Assembly (NCBI GenBank): GCA_015068905.1
Contig: SVJQ01000013.1
Span: 1 to 43,732 of the forward strand
Direction: 5' to 3'
Source of the DNA: Oscillospiraceae bacterium
GTDB taxonomy: Bacteria > Bacillota > Clostridia > UBA1381 > UBA9506
DNA length: 43,732 nucleotides
Shown here: positions 24,254-30,514 of the stretch, one piece after another
How positions within the stretch are numbered: the first letter of the stretch is position 1
How the letters are laid out: every line of letters begins with the position of its first letter
Program-made: the position numbers and the translations under genes
The notes under the pieces: model-generated
Databases searched by the model: none
Told to the model about the DNA's origin: nothing
What the model saw: the letters and a program-made list of their open reading frames with translations, nothing else

Positions 24254-24282
24254 ATAGTACCATAGGTTATAAAAGTTGTCAA
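24254..24282 (-). promoter_or_regulatory. Promoter of the lysine riboswitch / asd operon
   Basis: Minus strand: perfect -35 TTGACA (24277-24282), 17-bp spacer, -10 TACTAT (24254-24259), a few bases before the aptamer. Confidence 0.8.
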
Positions 24283-24424
24283 TCTTTTTTTCGGTTTTTT
24301 TCGATAAGACGGTGGGAGGTGAGAGTAGGGGGGAATAAAAGCTACTAAAAAACTTAAGAGAATTTCTTTTACTTTGGGAAAGTAGAACCATTGAGATATT
24401 TTATTTTTTAATATTTAGAGAAAT

Positions 24425-24640
24425 ATCTCGCTTTGCTCGATATGAAATAATTTCTATCGAAATTGTAAAATTTGATGCTTTGCATCAAGTGAAATGAAAT
24501 AAATCCTCACACGCCGTAGGCGTATTTCACATTGCGAAGCAATATTTCACGCCCGAAGGGTATTTCACAAATCCGCAGGATTTATTTCGTTGAAAAAAGA
24601 CATCCTTTCGGATGCTTTAAGCACCGAAGGTGCAGGGTTC
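24425..24640 (+). repeat. Array of short hairpins with ATTTCAC-type spacers
   Basis: Successive 4-6 bp stems with mostly 3-base loops: GATGC-TTT-GCATC, ACGCC-GTA-GGCGT, ATTGC-GAA-GCAAT, CCC-GAA-GGG, AAATCC-GCA-GGATTT, CATCC-TTTC-GGATG and GCACC-GAA-GGTGC. Most are separated by ATTTCAC or GAAAT strings. Stems differ in sequence but keep pairing, so structure rather than sequence is conserved. It is not a CRISPR array, as units are short and spacers are constant. Bases 24283-24424 upstream hold nothing I recognise beyond an AT-rich inverted repeat around 24391-24432. Confidence 0.75.
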
Positions 24641-24760
24641 CCGAAAAGCATAGCTTTTTACCCTAAAGGGCACGCGTGGGAAAAAGGAGGAACAGTGAAG
24701 CAAGTGACAGATTTTTTTCGCAAAAAAAATCGGAACAAGCGTAACTTGTTCCGACGTGGT
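24623..24760 (+). repeat. Composite repeat, copy C (partner at 43485-43605)
   Basis: Starts ACCGAAGGTGCAGGG, contains CCCGAAAAGC, AAAAAGGAGGAACAGTG, a GATTTTTTTCGCAAAAAAAATC inverted repeat and CGGAACAAGCGTAACTTGTTCCG (8-bp stem), and ends CGACGTGGT. Copy D near the window end has the same order of parts in the same orientation. An open frame at 24590-24853 runs through it, but its sequence is made of hairpins and I do not accept it as a gene. Confidence 0.8.
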
Positions 24761-24774
24761 GGGCCTTCAGGGAC
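24757..24774 (-). repeat. Duplicate of the last 18 nt of the CAT-anticodon tRNA
   Basis: TGGTGGGCCTTCAGGGAC is identical to 24960-24977, the 3' end (with CCA) of the tRNA on the minus strand. The rest of the tRNA is not present here. It directly follows composite repeat copy C. Confidence 0.8.
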
Positions 24775-24895
24775 ACAGCCGCCTCTGGCGTCTTACCTGC
24801 TCGTCCACCCAAATGCTATGCATTTTGGTACCGGACTCGCACCTTTTTGCTAAAAACAGTTCGCTGAACTGTTTTCTTAACGCAAAAACCCTCTC

Positions 24896-24925
24896 AGGGT
24901 TCGAGTCCCTCTAATAAATGCACCA
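24896..24925 (+). other. tRNA T-arm/CCA-like relic on the plus strand
   Basis: AGGGTTCGAGTCCCT is a perfect T-arm hairpin with the usual TTCGAGT loop, followed 10 bases later by CACCA. No D-arm or anticodon arm fits upstream, where only short hairpins are found (for example AACAGTTC-GCT-GAACTGTT at 24855-24872). Probably a decayed tRNA end. Confidence 0.45.
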
Positions 24926-24957
24926 AACAAAAAACCACCCTTTCGGGTGGTCTTTCG
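24926..24957 (-). terminator. Terminator downstream of the tRNA
   Basis: Minus strand GACCACCC-GAAA-GGGTGGTTTTTTG, beginning a few bases after the tRNA CCA end. Confidence 0.8.
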
Positions 24958-24959
24958 TT

Positions 24960-25036
24960 TGGTGGGCCTTCAGGGACTCGAACCCCGGACCGACCGGTTA
25001 TGAGCCGGTTGCTCTAACCAACTGAGCTAAAAGCCC
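24960..25036 (-). tRNA. tRNA with CAT anticodon (elongator Met or Ile2)
   Basis: A 77-nt tRNA with encoded CCA. Arms: acceptor GGGCTTT / AAGGCCC (one T-G wobble), D-arm GCTC-AGTTGGTTA-GAGC, anticodon arm ACCGG-CTCATAA-CCGGT, variable CGGTC, T-arm CGGGG-TTCGAGT-CCCTG, discriminator A. The CAT anticodon fits either elongator methionine tRNA or the isoleucine tRNA whose C34 is changed to lysidine; sequence alone does not settle this. It has its own promoter and terminator. Confidence 0.95.
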
Positions 25037-25053
25037 CTAAATTGTACCTAACT

Positions 25054-25082
25054 ATTTTACCAAAATTAAAGATAAATGTCAA
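25054..25082 (-). promoter_or_regulatory. Promoter of the tRNA gene
   Basis: Minus strand: perfect -35 TTGACA (25077-25082), 17-bp spacer, -10 TAAAAT (25054-25059), 18 bp before the tRNA 5' end. Confidence 0.8.
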
Positions 25083-25130
25083 TAGTTTTTTTCTGATGTG
25101 AAAAGAGGGCTATTTGCAGGATTTTGCTTA

Positions 25131-25159
25131 TTGCCTTGAACTTTTTTTTATGATATACT
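25131..25159 (+). promoter_or_regulatory. Promoter of the 25188 gene
   Basis: -35 TTGCCT (25131-25136), 17-bp spacer, -10 TATACT (25154-25159), 28 bp before the start codon. Confidence 0.5.
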
Positions 25160-25187
25160 AAAACAAATTGACAAAAGGAGTTTTCTT

Positions 25188-26405
25188 ATGCAAGATGTTC
25201 GTGAAGTACTAAACATAAAAATTGAATCGACTTATTGGGATGAAGCATACAAAAAGGCACTTTCTGAGCCGGAGATACCGGAGTGGCTCACAGAGGGGTT
25301 CATCCGCAAGCTGAATGATGAATATGATGTGATTCCTAAAAGCTTTGACTTGCTTTTAGAGGCACTACCTCATGTTGTATCGGTGCCGGAGCTCTGCCTT
25401 TTGGCAAAAACCTTGTATCATATTCTGATGCACAAGAAAAGCTACAGCAAAGCCTTTACCTGTTTTGAGTTCCCCAAAGCACCGAGTGCGGTTACAAATA
25501 CCATCGGTTATGATTGCTTTTCTATCTTCCCGATTCTTGCCCACTTGCCCTTTTCGTGGGATGAGTTGAAAGCGCGTGGCATTGAAGATACTATTTGCCG
25601 GGACAGCTTGCGTTGGGTAGACAACTATTTTGAAGGCACCAGCCGTAAGTCGGGGAAGGTTGCTTTTGCTGAAAGTTCCTTTCCTTTATATAGTCTTGCC
25701 ATTTATGTTTACAACCTGTATATCGGCAGACTGCGGTTTGAAATTCACGAAAATTCTGTCCGCCCTATGAGAATGTTCCAAAACCAGCAGGGCGAGTTGT
25801 GCCCCTTGGCTGATAACGCTATGATTCACGCAAGCGGTCACATCTTAGGCACCTTTGCCTGTGAGGATGAAGCCGGCGCCTATTCTGCAGACTTTGTAGA
25901 AACCGAGGATGCCTATGAGGGCTATACGGTAGATGAAACCACAAGGTTGTTTACAAAAAAACGTGTTCGCCTGTTAAAAAGCGAGTGGAAACAGGTTTTT
26001 GCATCTGGTGATACGGTGGTTAAGGTACATATTCCCTTTGGTGGCAAAATGACCAAAGAAATGTGCGAAGAGTCATACAGCAAGGCTCGTGAAGTTTTTG
26101 CAAATTGCTATCCGGACTATCAGTTTGCCGGTTTTCAGATTGGCTGCTGGATGCTTTCGCCGGAACTGAAAGATATTTTATCACCGGAATCCAATATTAT
26201 TGCATTCCAGAAAAATTACACGATTTATCCCATAGAAAATAATGCCCTAGATGCGTTTTTGTATGTTTACGGCATTGAAGCGCCTAAGGCTTCAGATGTG
26301 GTTTTGGCTGACCTGCCTGAGGATAACTCAATGCGCAGAGGCGTTAAACAAAAATCGTTGGAAGGCAAGTATGTTTATCAGTTTGGCGGTTATATGCCGC
26401 TATAA
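25188..26405 (+). CDS. GNAT-like acyltransferase-domain protein (NAT_N/GNAT_C type), function unknown
   Basis: A 405-residue cytoplasmic protein. The layout fits a family of two-domain GNAT-like proteins: a helical N-terminal domain (about 1-150, with GYDCFSIFPILAHLPFSWDELKARGI) and a C-terminal acetyltransferase-like domain (about 160-400, with LYIGRLRFEIHEN, VVKVHIPFGGKMTKEMCEESYSKA, FQIGCWMLSPELKDILSPESNIIAFQKNYTIYP). The last motif, C-W-[ML]-L-x-P-x-L-x-x-[IL]-L with NI-x-x-F, is the part I recognise best. No substrate is known to me. Single-gene unit: own promoter, AAAAGGAG before ATG 25188, terminator after the stop. Confidence 0.78.
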   Translation: MQDVREVLNIKIESTYWDEAYKKALSEPEIPEWLTEGFIRKLNDEYDVIPKSFDLLLEALPHVVSVPELCLLAKTLYHILMHKKSYSKAFTCFEFPKAPSAVTNTIGYDCFSIFPILAHLPFSWDELKARGIEDTICRDSLRWVDNYFEGTSRKSGKVAFAESSFPLYSLAIYVYNLYIGRLRFEIHENSVRPMRMFQNQQGELCPLADNAMIHASGHILGTFACEDEAGAYSADFVETEDAYEGYTVDETTRLFTKKRVRLLKSEWKQVFASGDTVVKVHIPFGGKMTKEMCEESYSKAREVFANCYPDYQFAGFQIGCWMLSPELKDILSPESNIIAFQKNYTIYPIENNALDAFLYVYGIEAPKASDVVLADLPEDNSMRRGVKQKSLEGKYVYQFGGYMPL

Positions 26406-26413
26406 TTTGCGCG

Positions 26414-26449
26414 AGAAGGCTGTGACGAAAGTCACAGCCTTTTTTTGAT
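26414..26449 (+). terminator. Rho-independent terminator
   Basis: Perfect stem AGGCTGTGAC / GTCACAGCCT with a GAAA loop and T7, just after the 25188 gene. Confidence 0.88.
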
Positions 26450-26466
26450 AAACTTTTGACTGCCTC

Positions 26467-26496
26467 TTGACAAGATTTTTGGATTGATGGTATAGT
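26467..26496 (+). promoter_or_regulatory. Promoter of the DeoR regulator gene
   Basis: -35 TTGACA (26467-26472), 18-bp spacer, -10 TATAGT (26491-26496), 23 bp before ATG 26519. Confidence 0.7.
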
Positions 26497-26518
26497 AAAG
26501 CTTGGATGAGGTGATAGA

Positions 26519-27277
26519 ATGAACCAAAAACGTAGAGAACAAATTGAGGAAATGCTGCAAAAACAGAAAACTGTGACCAATGCAGAGCTGATGGAGCGGT
26601 TCGATATTTCGATTGAAACCGTGCGACGTGACCTTGCATATTTAGAACAAAAGGGCGTTATAGAGCGTGTTTATGGCGGTGCTGTCAGAAAAGAAGTGGT
26701 GCGAGAGGAGCCCCTCTATGTCAGCCGTGAAGAAAAAAATAATGCCGAAAAACAAGCCATTGCCGGGGCGGCGGAAGCGTTGATTGAAGACCGTGACATT
26801 GTGTTCTTTGACCTTGGCACAACGGTTCAAATGGTTGCCGGTAAGCTGGCAGAGAATAAAAAAATTCATGCTTTTACTAATGCCATCAGAACGGCTGTTA
26901 CCCTGTCAGAAAAGAACTGTGAGGTTATCTTAACCGGCGGCAAGGTTCGCAGGGGTGAGCTTTCTCTGTCGGGTTCTCTTGCGGAAGCAAATCTGGCTCA
27001 TTTTAATATTGATAAAGCCATTATCGGTGCGGCAGGTGTAACAGAGGACGGGATTTCAGATTTTATTGCAGATGAGGCAGGTCTTAGAGCCCGTGCCATC
27101 GCTAATGCCGGCAAGGTGGTTGTGCTGGCGGATTTTGAAAAGTTTGGGGTTCGTGCTATGTGTAAGGTTTGCTCATTAGATGCCATTGATGTGCTAATCA
27201 CCGATGAAAAAGCACCGAAGGATATGGTAAAAATGCTGAAGAAAAAAGGCATTCAGGTTATTGTAGCAAAAATATAG
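26519..27277 (+). CDS. DeoR/GlpR family transcriptional regulator
   Basis: A 252-residue repressor-type protein. The N-terminal winged helix (residues 1-55) has RREQIEEMLQKQKTV and the family signature FDISIETVRRDLAYLEQKGVIERVYGGAV. The C-terminal sugar-phosphate-binding domain (75-235) shows FFDLGTTVQMVAGKL, VILTGGKVRRGELSLSG and GAAGVTEDGISD. Such regulators respond to phosphorylated sugars or glycerol-3-phosphate. It sits directly upstream of the operon starting at 27428 and probably represses it through tandem sites at 27332-27375. GAGGTG precedes the start. Confidence 0.95.
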   Translation: MNQKRREQIEEMLQKQKTVTNAELMERFDISIETVRRDLAYLEQKGVIERVYGGAVRKEVVREEPLYVSREEKNNAEKQAIAGAAEALIEDRDIVFFDLGTTVQMVAGKLAENKKIHAFTNAIRTAVTLSEKNCEVILTGGKVRRGELSLSGSLAEANLAHFNIDKAIIGAAGVTEDGISDFIADEAGLRARAIANAGKVVVLADFEKFGVRAMCKVCSLDAIDVLITDEKAPKDMVKMLKKKGIQVIVAKI

Positions 27278-27283
27278 AGAGAT

Positions 27284-27322
27284 AAAATACAGCAGAACAA
27301 TCTCGCTCTGCTGTATTTTTTA
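27284..27322 (+). terminator. Terminator after the DeoR gene
   Basis: AAATACAGCAGA / TCTGCTGTATTT 12-bp stem with a 10-base loop, followed by T-rich sequence. It separates the regulator from the next operon. Confidence 0.75.
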
Positions 27323-27331
27323 AATTCTTTA

Positions 27332-27382
27332 TTGACAATATTTTGATAATATCTTGACAATGTTGTGACGAAGTAGTAAAAT
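27332..27382 (+). promoter_or_regulatory. Promoter and tandem operator-like repeats of the five-gene redox operon
   Basis: -35 TTGACA (27354-27359), 17-bp spacer, -10 TAAAAT (27377-27382). The -35 lies in the second of two direct repeats that share TTGACAAT-x-TT-x-TGA, starting at 27332 and 27354, 22 bp (about two helical turns) apart. They look like binding sites for the neighbouring DeoR-family protein; the assignment is inferred from position. Confidence 0.55.
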
Positions 27383-27427
27383 GATTTTTAGAAGTGTTTT
27401 TAAAAACTATAAGGAGGTTTTAACAGT

Positions 27428-28867
27428 ATGAAAACAGATGTTGTTATCATCGGTGCCGGTGCTGTTGGTTGCGCCATTGCAAGAGAGCTTTCCAAGTACC
27501 ACGTAAAGGTCACTGTTGTAGATAAAAATGAAGATGTTGGCGGTGATGCGTCTAAGTCTAACAGCGCCATCATTCACACAGGATATGATGCCTCTCCGGG
27601 GACGCTTGAGTCTCAGCTTGTTGTGGCGGCAAACCCTATGTATGATGAAATTGTGAAGGATTTGGATGTTCCCTTTAAAAGAATCGGTGCCATTTTACCG
27701 GCCTTTACCGATGAGCAGTTTGAACAGCTGCCGGCCATCAAGGAAAAAGCATTTAAAAATCATGTGTATGATGTTGAGTATAAATCCGGTGCGGAACTGC
27801 TTGAAATGGAGCCGAACCTGAATCCTGAGGTTAAGGGCGGTTTATACATTCCCAGAGAAAGCATTATCGACCCCTTTATTTTGGTGCAGGCAATGGCAGA
27901 AAACGCCGCAGCTAACGGCGCTGAGTTTTTGCTGGGCGCAAAGGTTACCGACATTAAAACAGAGAATGGGAAAATCAAGAGTGTCGTAACCGAAAAAGGC
28001 GAAATTGAGACGCAATATGTTATCAACAGCGCAGGACTTTACTGCGATGAAATTGCGGCTATGGTGGGCAAGGCTGACTATAAGGTTGTGGCAAGAAAAG
28101 GCCAGTTTTACATATTGGATAAAAACACATCCTGTCAGGTTAACCATATTGTATTGCCCATTCCCACAAAAATTACCAAGGGTAAGCTGATGTGCCCCAC
28201 CATTCACGGTAATATGCTGGTGGGCCCCACGGCAGAGGATCAGGAGTCTAAGGTGGATAAATCTACAACGGCTGAGGGGCTTTTGAGCATTGAAAAAGAT
28301 GTGAGAAACCTGATTCCGAATGTGAATCTTCGTGATACTATTACTCAGTACTGCGGTCTACGTCCCAACCGTAACCCTGAGGGGCTTAACTTTAATATGT
28401 ATGATGATCTTGCAGGGTATATTAACCTGTCCGGCGTGCGCTCTACAGGTCTGACCCTGTCTGTTGCCATGGGTAAGTATGTTGTGCAGCAAATGCTGAT
28501 GCACGGCGCAGGTTTTGTTTTAAAAGATAACTTTATTAAGGAAAGAAAAGGAATAGTGAAGTTCAGCGAACAGCCCCTTGATGTGCAGGATGCACTCATT
28601 CGTGAAAATCCCTTATACGGCAATGTGATTTGCCGTTGTGAAACCATTACCGAGGCTGAAATTATGCAGGCAATTCACCGCCCCTTGGGTGCTAAAAGTG
28701 TGGATGCGGTTAAACGCCGTGTGCGTGCCGGTATGGGTCGCTGTCAGGGCGGCTTTTGCGGTCCTAAGGTCATTGAGATTTTAGCTCGTGAACTTGGCTG
28801 CGCGCCGGAAGAAATCAACAAGCACAACCCCGGTTCCTATATGGTAACGGGCAGAAGCCGGGACTAG
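27428..28867 (+). CDS. FAD-dependent glycerol-3-phosphate dehydrogenase-like oxidoreductase with C-terminal BFD-type [2Fe-2S] domain
   Basis: A 479-residue flavoprotein of the DAO/GlpA type. The FAD-binding start VVIIGAGAVGCAIARELSK is at residues 5-23, then VVDKNEDVGGDASKSNSAIIHTGYDA, and ARKGQFYILDK. The C-terminus (about 400-470) has a cysteine set C-x-C (CRCE) ... C-x4-C (CQGGFC) typical of BFD-like iron-sulfur domains. This matches the GlpA-like subunit of anaerobic G3P dehydrogenase systems, though the true substrate may be another 2-hydroxy compound. AAGGAGG precedes ATG 27428. First gene of the operon, 16 bp from the next. Confidence 0.9.
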   Translation: MKTDVVIIGAGAVGCAIARELSKYHVKVTVVDKNEDVGGDASKSNSAIIHTGYDASPGTLESQLVVAANPMYDEIVKDLDVPFKRIGAILPAFTDEQFEQLPAIKEKAFKNHVYDVEYKSGAELLEMEPNLNPEVKGGLYIPRESIIDPFILVQAMAENAAANGAEFLLGAKVTDIKTENGKIKSVVTEKGEIETQYVINSAGLYCDEIAAMVGKADYKVVARKGQFYILDKNTSCQVNHIVLPIPTKITKGKLMCPTIHGNMLVGPTAEDQESKVDKSTTAEGLLSIEKDVRNLIPNVNLRDTITQYCGLRPNRNPEGLNFNMYDDLAGYINLSGVRSTGLTLSVAMGKYVVQQMLMHGAGFVLKDNFIKERKGIVKFSEQPLDVQDALIRENPLYGNVICRCETITEAEIMQAIHRPLGAKSVDAVKRRVRAGMGRCQGGFCGPKVIEILARELGCAPEEINKHNPGSYMVTGRSRD

Positions 28868-28882
28868 GGAGGAGAGAGCGAT

Positions 28883-30142
28883 ATGTATACTATGGAATAT
28901 GATGTTGTAGTGATCGGTGGCGGTCCGGCAGGTCTTGCTGCTGCCGTTTCAGCAAAGGAAGAGGGGGCAGACAAGGTCCTCATTATTGAACGTGACAACG
29001 CCTTAGGCGGCATTTTGCAGCAGTGCATTCATCCCGGCTTTGGCCTGACACGTTTTAAAGAAGAACTGACCGGCCCTGAGTATTATAGCCGGTTTACTAA
29101 AAAGGTAGCGGAACTGGGTGTTGACGTTTTGTTAAACGCTATGGTTTTAGAAGTTAACGACGAGGCAAAGCAGGTGCTTTGCACCAACAGCGAATATGGC
29201 ATGGTTTGTGTACAGGCAAAAAGCATTGTGCTTTCTATGGGTTGCCGTGAAAGAACAAGAGCCAACATTGTGGTGCCCGGCACTCGCCCGGCAGGTCTTT
29301 ATACAGCAGGCTCTGCACAACGCTTAGTGAACCGCCAGAACATTATGGTAGGTAAAAAGGTGGTTATTTTAGGCTCCGGCGACATTGGTATGATTATGGC
29401 ACGCCGTATGACCTTAGAGGGTGCAGAAGTTGTTATGGTGGTTGAACTGATGGATTATTTAGCCGGTTTAACCCGTAACCGTGTGCAATGCTTAGACGAT
29501 TTTGGCATCCCTTTAAAGCTGGCTCATACCATTACAAAAATTGAGGGTAACGAGCGTGTGACCGGGGTCTATGTAGCACCGGTTGACGAAAACAAAAAAC
29601 CAATTTTAGAAAAAGAAGAATATGTACCCTGTGATACGGTTCTGTTCTCTGTTGGCTTGATTCCTGAAAACGAGCTTTCTAAAAAAGCAGAGATTGCTAT
29701 TTCACCTGTGACCAATGGTCCGGTGGTGAACCAGCAGATGCAAACCTCTAAAGCCGGCATTTTTGCTTGCGGTAACGTGGTGCACGTTAACGACCTTGTA
29801 GATAACGTAAGCGCCGAAAGTGAAACGGCAGGCAGATTTGCTGCCCGGTTCGCAATGGGCAATTTGCCTTCTGTGGTGAAAGAAATTACTTGCCAGACCG
29901 GCAGAAATGTCCGGTATGTTTGTCCTCAAAAAATCTCTTTATCCGCTGAAAATGAAACGGTGAACCTTTATTTTCGAGTGCTGACGCCTGAATTTGGTGC
30001 TACGTTAGTGGCAAAATGCGGCGATAAAGAGCTCACACGGAAAAAAGAAATTAAGGTAAACCCCGGTGAAATGTGCCATCTGACAGTTGATACGAAAGAT
30101 ATTACCGGCGACTTGACTGTTGAAGTGCTGAAGGAGGACTAA
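28883..30142 (+). CDS. NAD(P)/FAD-dependent oxidoreductase
   Basis: A 419-residue two-dinucleotide-binding flavoprotein of the pyridine nucleotide-disulphide reductase-like class. FAD site VVVIGGGPAGLAAAVSA (residues 8-24), NAD site VVILGSGDIGMIMARRM (about 160-176), and a second FAD segment AGIFACGNVVHVNDLVDNV. A small beta-rich tail (about 345-419) ends the protein. It is the usual partner of the upstream GlpA-like protein and the downstream DUF1667 protein, probably passing electrons between NAD(P) and the dehydrogenase. GGGAGGAGAG precedes ATG 28883. Confidence 0.92.
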   Translation: MYTMEYDVVVIGGGPAGLAAAVSAKEEGADKVLIIERDNALGGILQQCIHPGFGLTRFKEELTGPEYYSRFTKKVAELGVDVLLNAMVLEVNDEAKQVLCTNSEYGMVCVQAKSIVLSMGCRERTRANIVVPGTRPAGLYTAGSAQRLVNRQNIMVGKKVVILGSGDIGMIMARRMTLEGAEVVMVVELMDYLAGLTRNRVQCLDDFGIPLKLAHTITKIEGNERVTGVYVAPVDENKKPILEKEEYVPCDTVLFSVGLIPENELSKKAEIAISPVTNGPVVNQQMQTSKAGIFACGNVVHVNDLVDNVSAESETAGRFAARFAMGNLPSVVKEITCQTGRNVRYVCPQKISLSAENETVNLYFRVLTPEFGATLVAKCGDKELTRKKEIKVNPGEMCHLTVDTKDITGDLTVEVLKED

Positions 30143-30146
30143 TGCC

Positions 30147-30503
30147 ATGAAAAAGGAAATTATTTGTACCATTTGCCCTAAGGGCTGTACCGTTACCGTT
30201 GAAGGTGATGCAGGTGCTATCAGCTCTATATCAGGCTTTGGCTGTAAGAGAGGGCAGGACTATGCCACGGCTGAATTTACAAGCCCTGTCAGAATTTTGA
30301 CCACCACCGTTAAAATTGCAGACAAAGACGGTGACCTTTTGCCTGTTCGTTCAAGTAGCCCTCTGCCAAAGGACAAAATTATGGAATGTATGGAAGTCAT
30401 TAAAAAAGCTACTGCAGGCCTTCCCGTTTGTCAGTATGATGTGATTGTGGAGAATATTTGCGGTACAGGTGTTGATATAGTAGCGACAAAAACCATGAAA
30501 TAA
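30147..30503 (+). CDS. DUF1667 domain-containing small cysteine-rich protein
   Basis: A 118-residue protein with an N-terminal CTICPKGC motif (C7-x2-C10-x3-C14) and a further Cys in GFGCKRGQDYA, a likely iron-sulfur or metal site. The middle has the family string FTSPVRILTTTVKI. DUF1667 proteins commonly follow GlpA-like and FAD/NAD oxidoreductase genes and probably serve as an electron-transfer subunit. It starts 4 bp after the preceding stop, so the three are co-translated. Confidence 0.92.
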   Translation: MKKEIICTICPKGCTVTVEGDAGAISSISGFGCKRGQDYATAEFTSPVRILTTTVKIADKDGDLLPVRSSSPLPKDKIMECMEVIKKATAGLPVCQYDVIVENICGTGVDIVATKTMK

Positions 30504-30514
30504 AGAGGCAGATT

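Noticed and set aside
24425-24640. CRISPR array
   Set aside because: Units are 15-25 bp with constant short linkers and variable palindromes; there are no repeats of 25-40 bp with unique spacers, and no cas genes.
24590-24853. 87-codon open frame before the tRNA
   Set aside because: It is made of the hairpin array and composite repeat copy C; copy D does not keep the frame.
24757-24960. Integrated mobile element at a tRNA with att sites
   Set aside because: The direct repeat of the tRNA end is real, but the interval is only about 200 bp and contains no integrase or other gene, so I report only the duplication.
27428-30142. Naming the oxidoreductases glpA and glpB
   Set aside because: The similarity is to a broad family; the M81 and PHP neighbours make glycerol-3-phosphate an unproven substrate, so no symbol was given.
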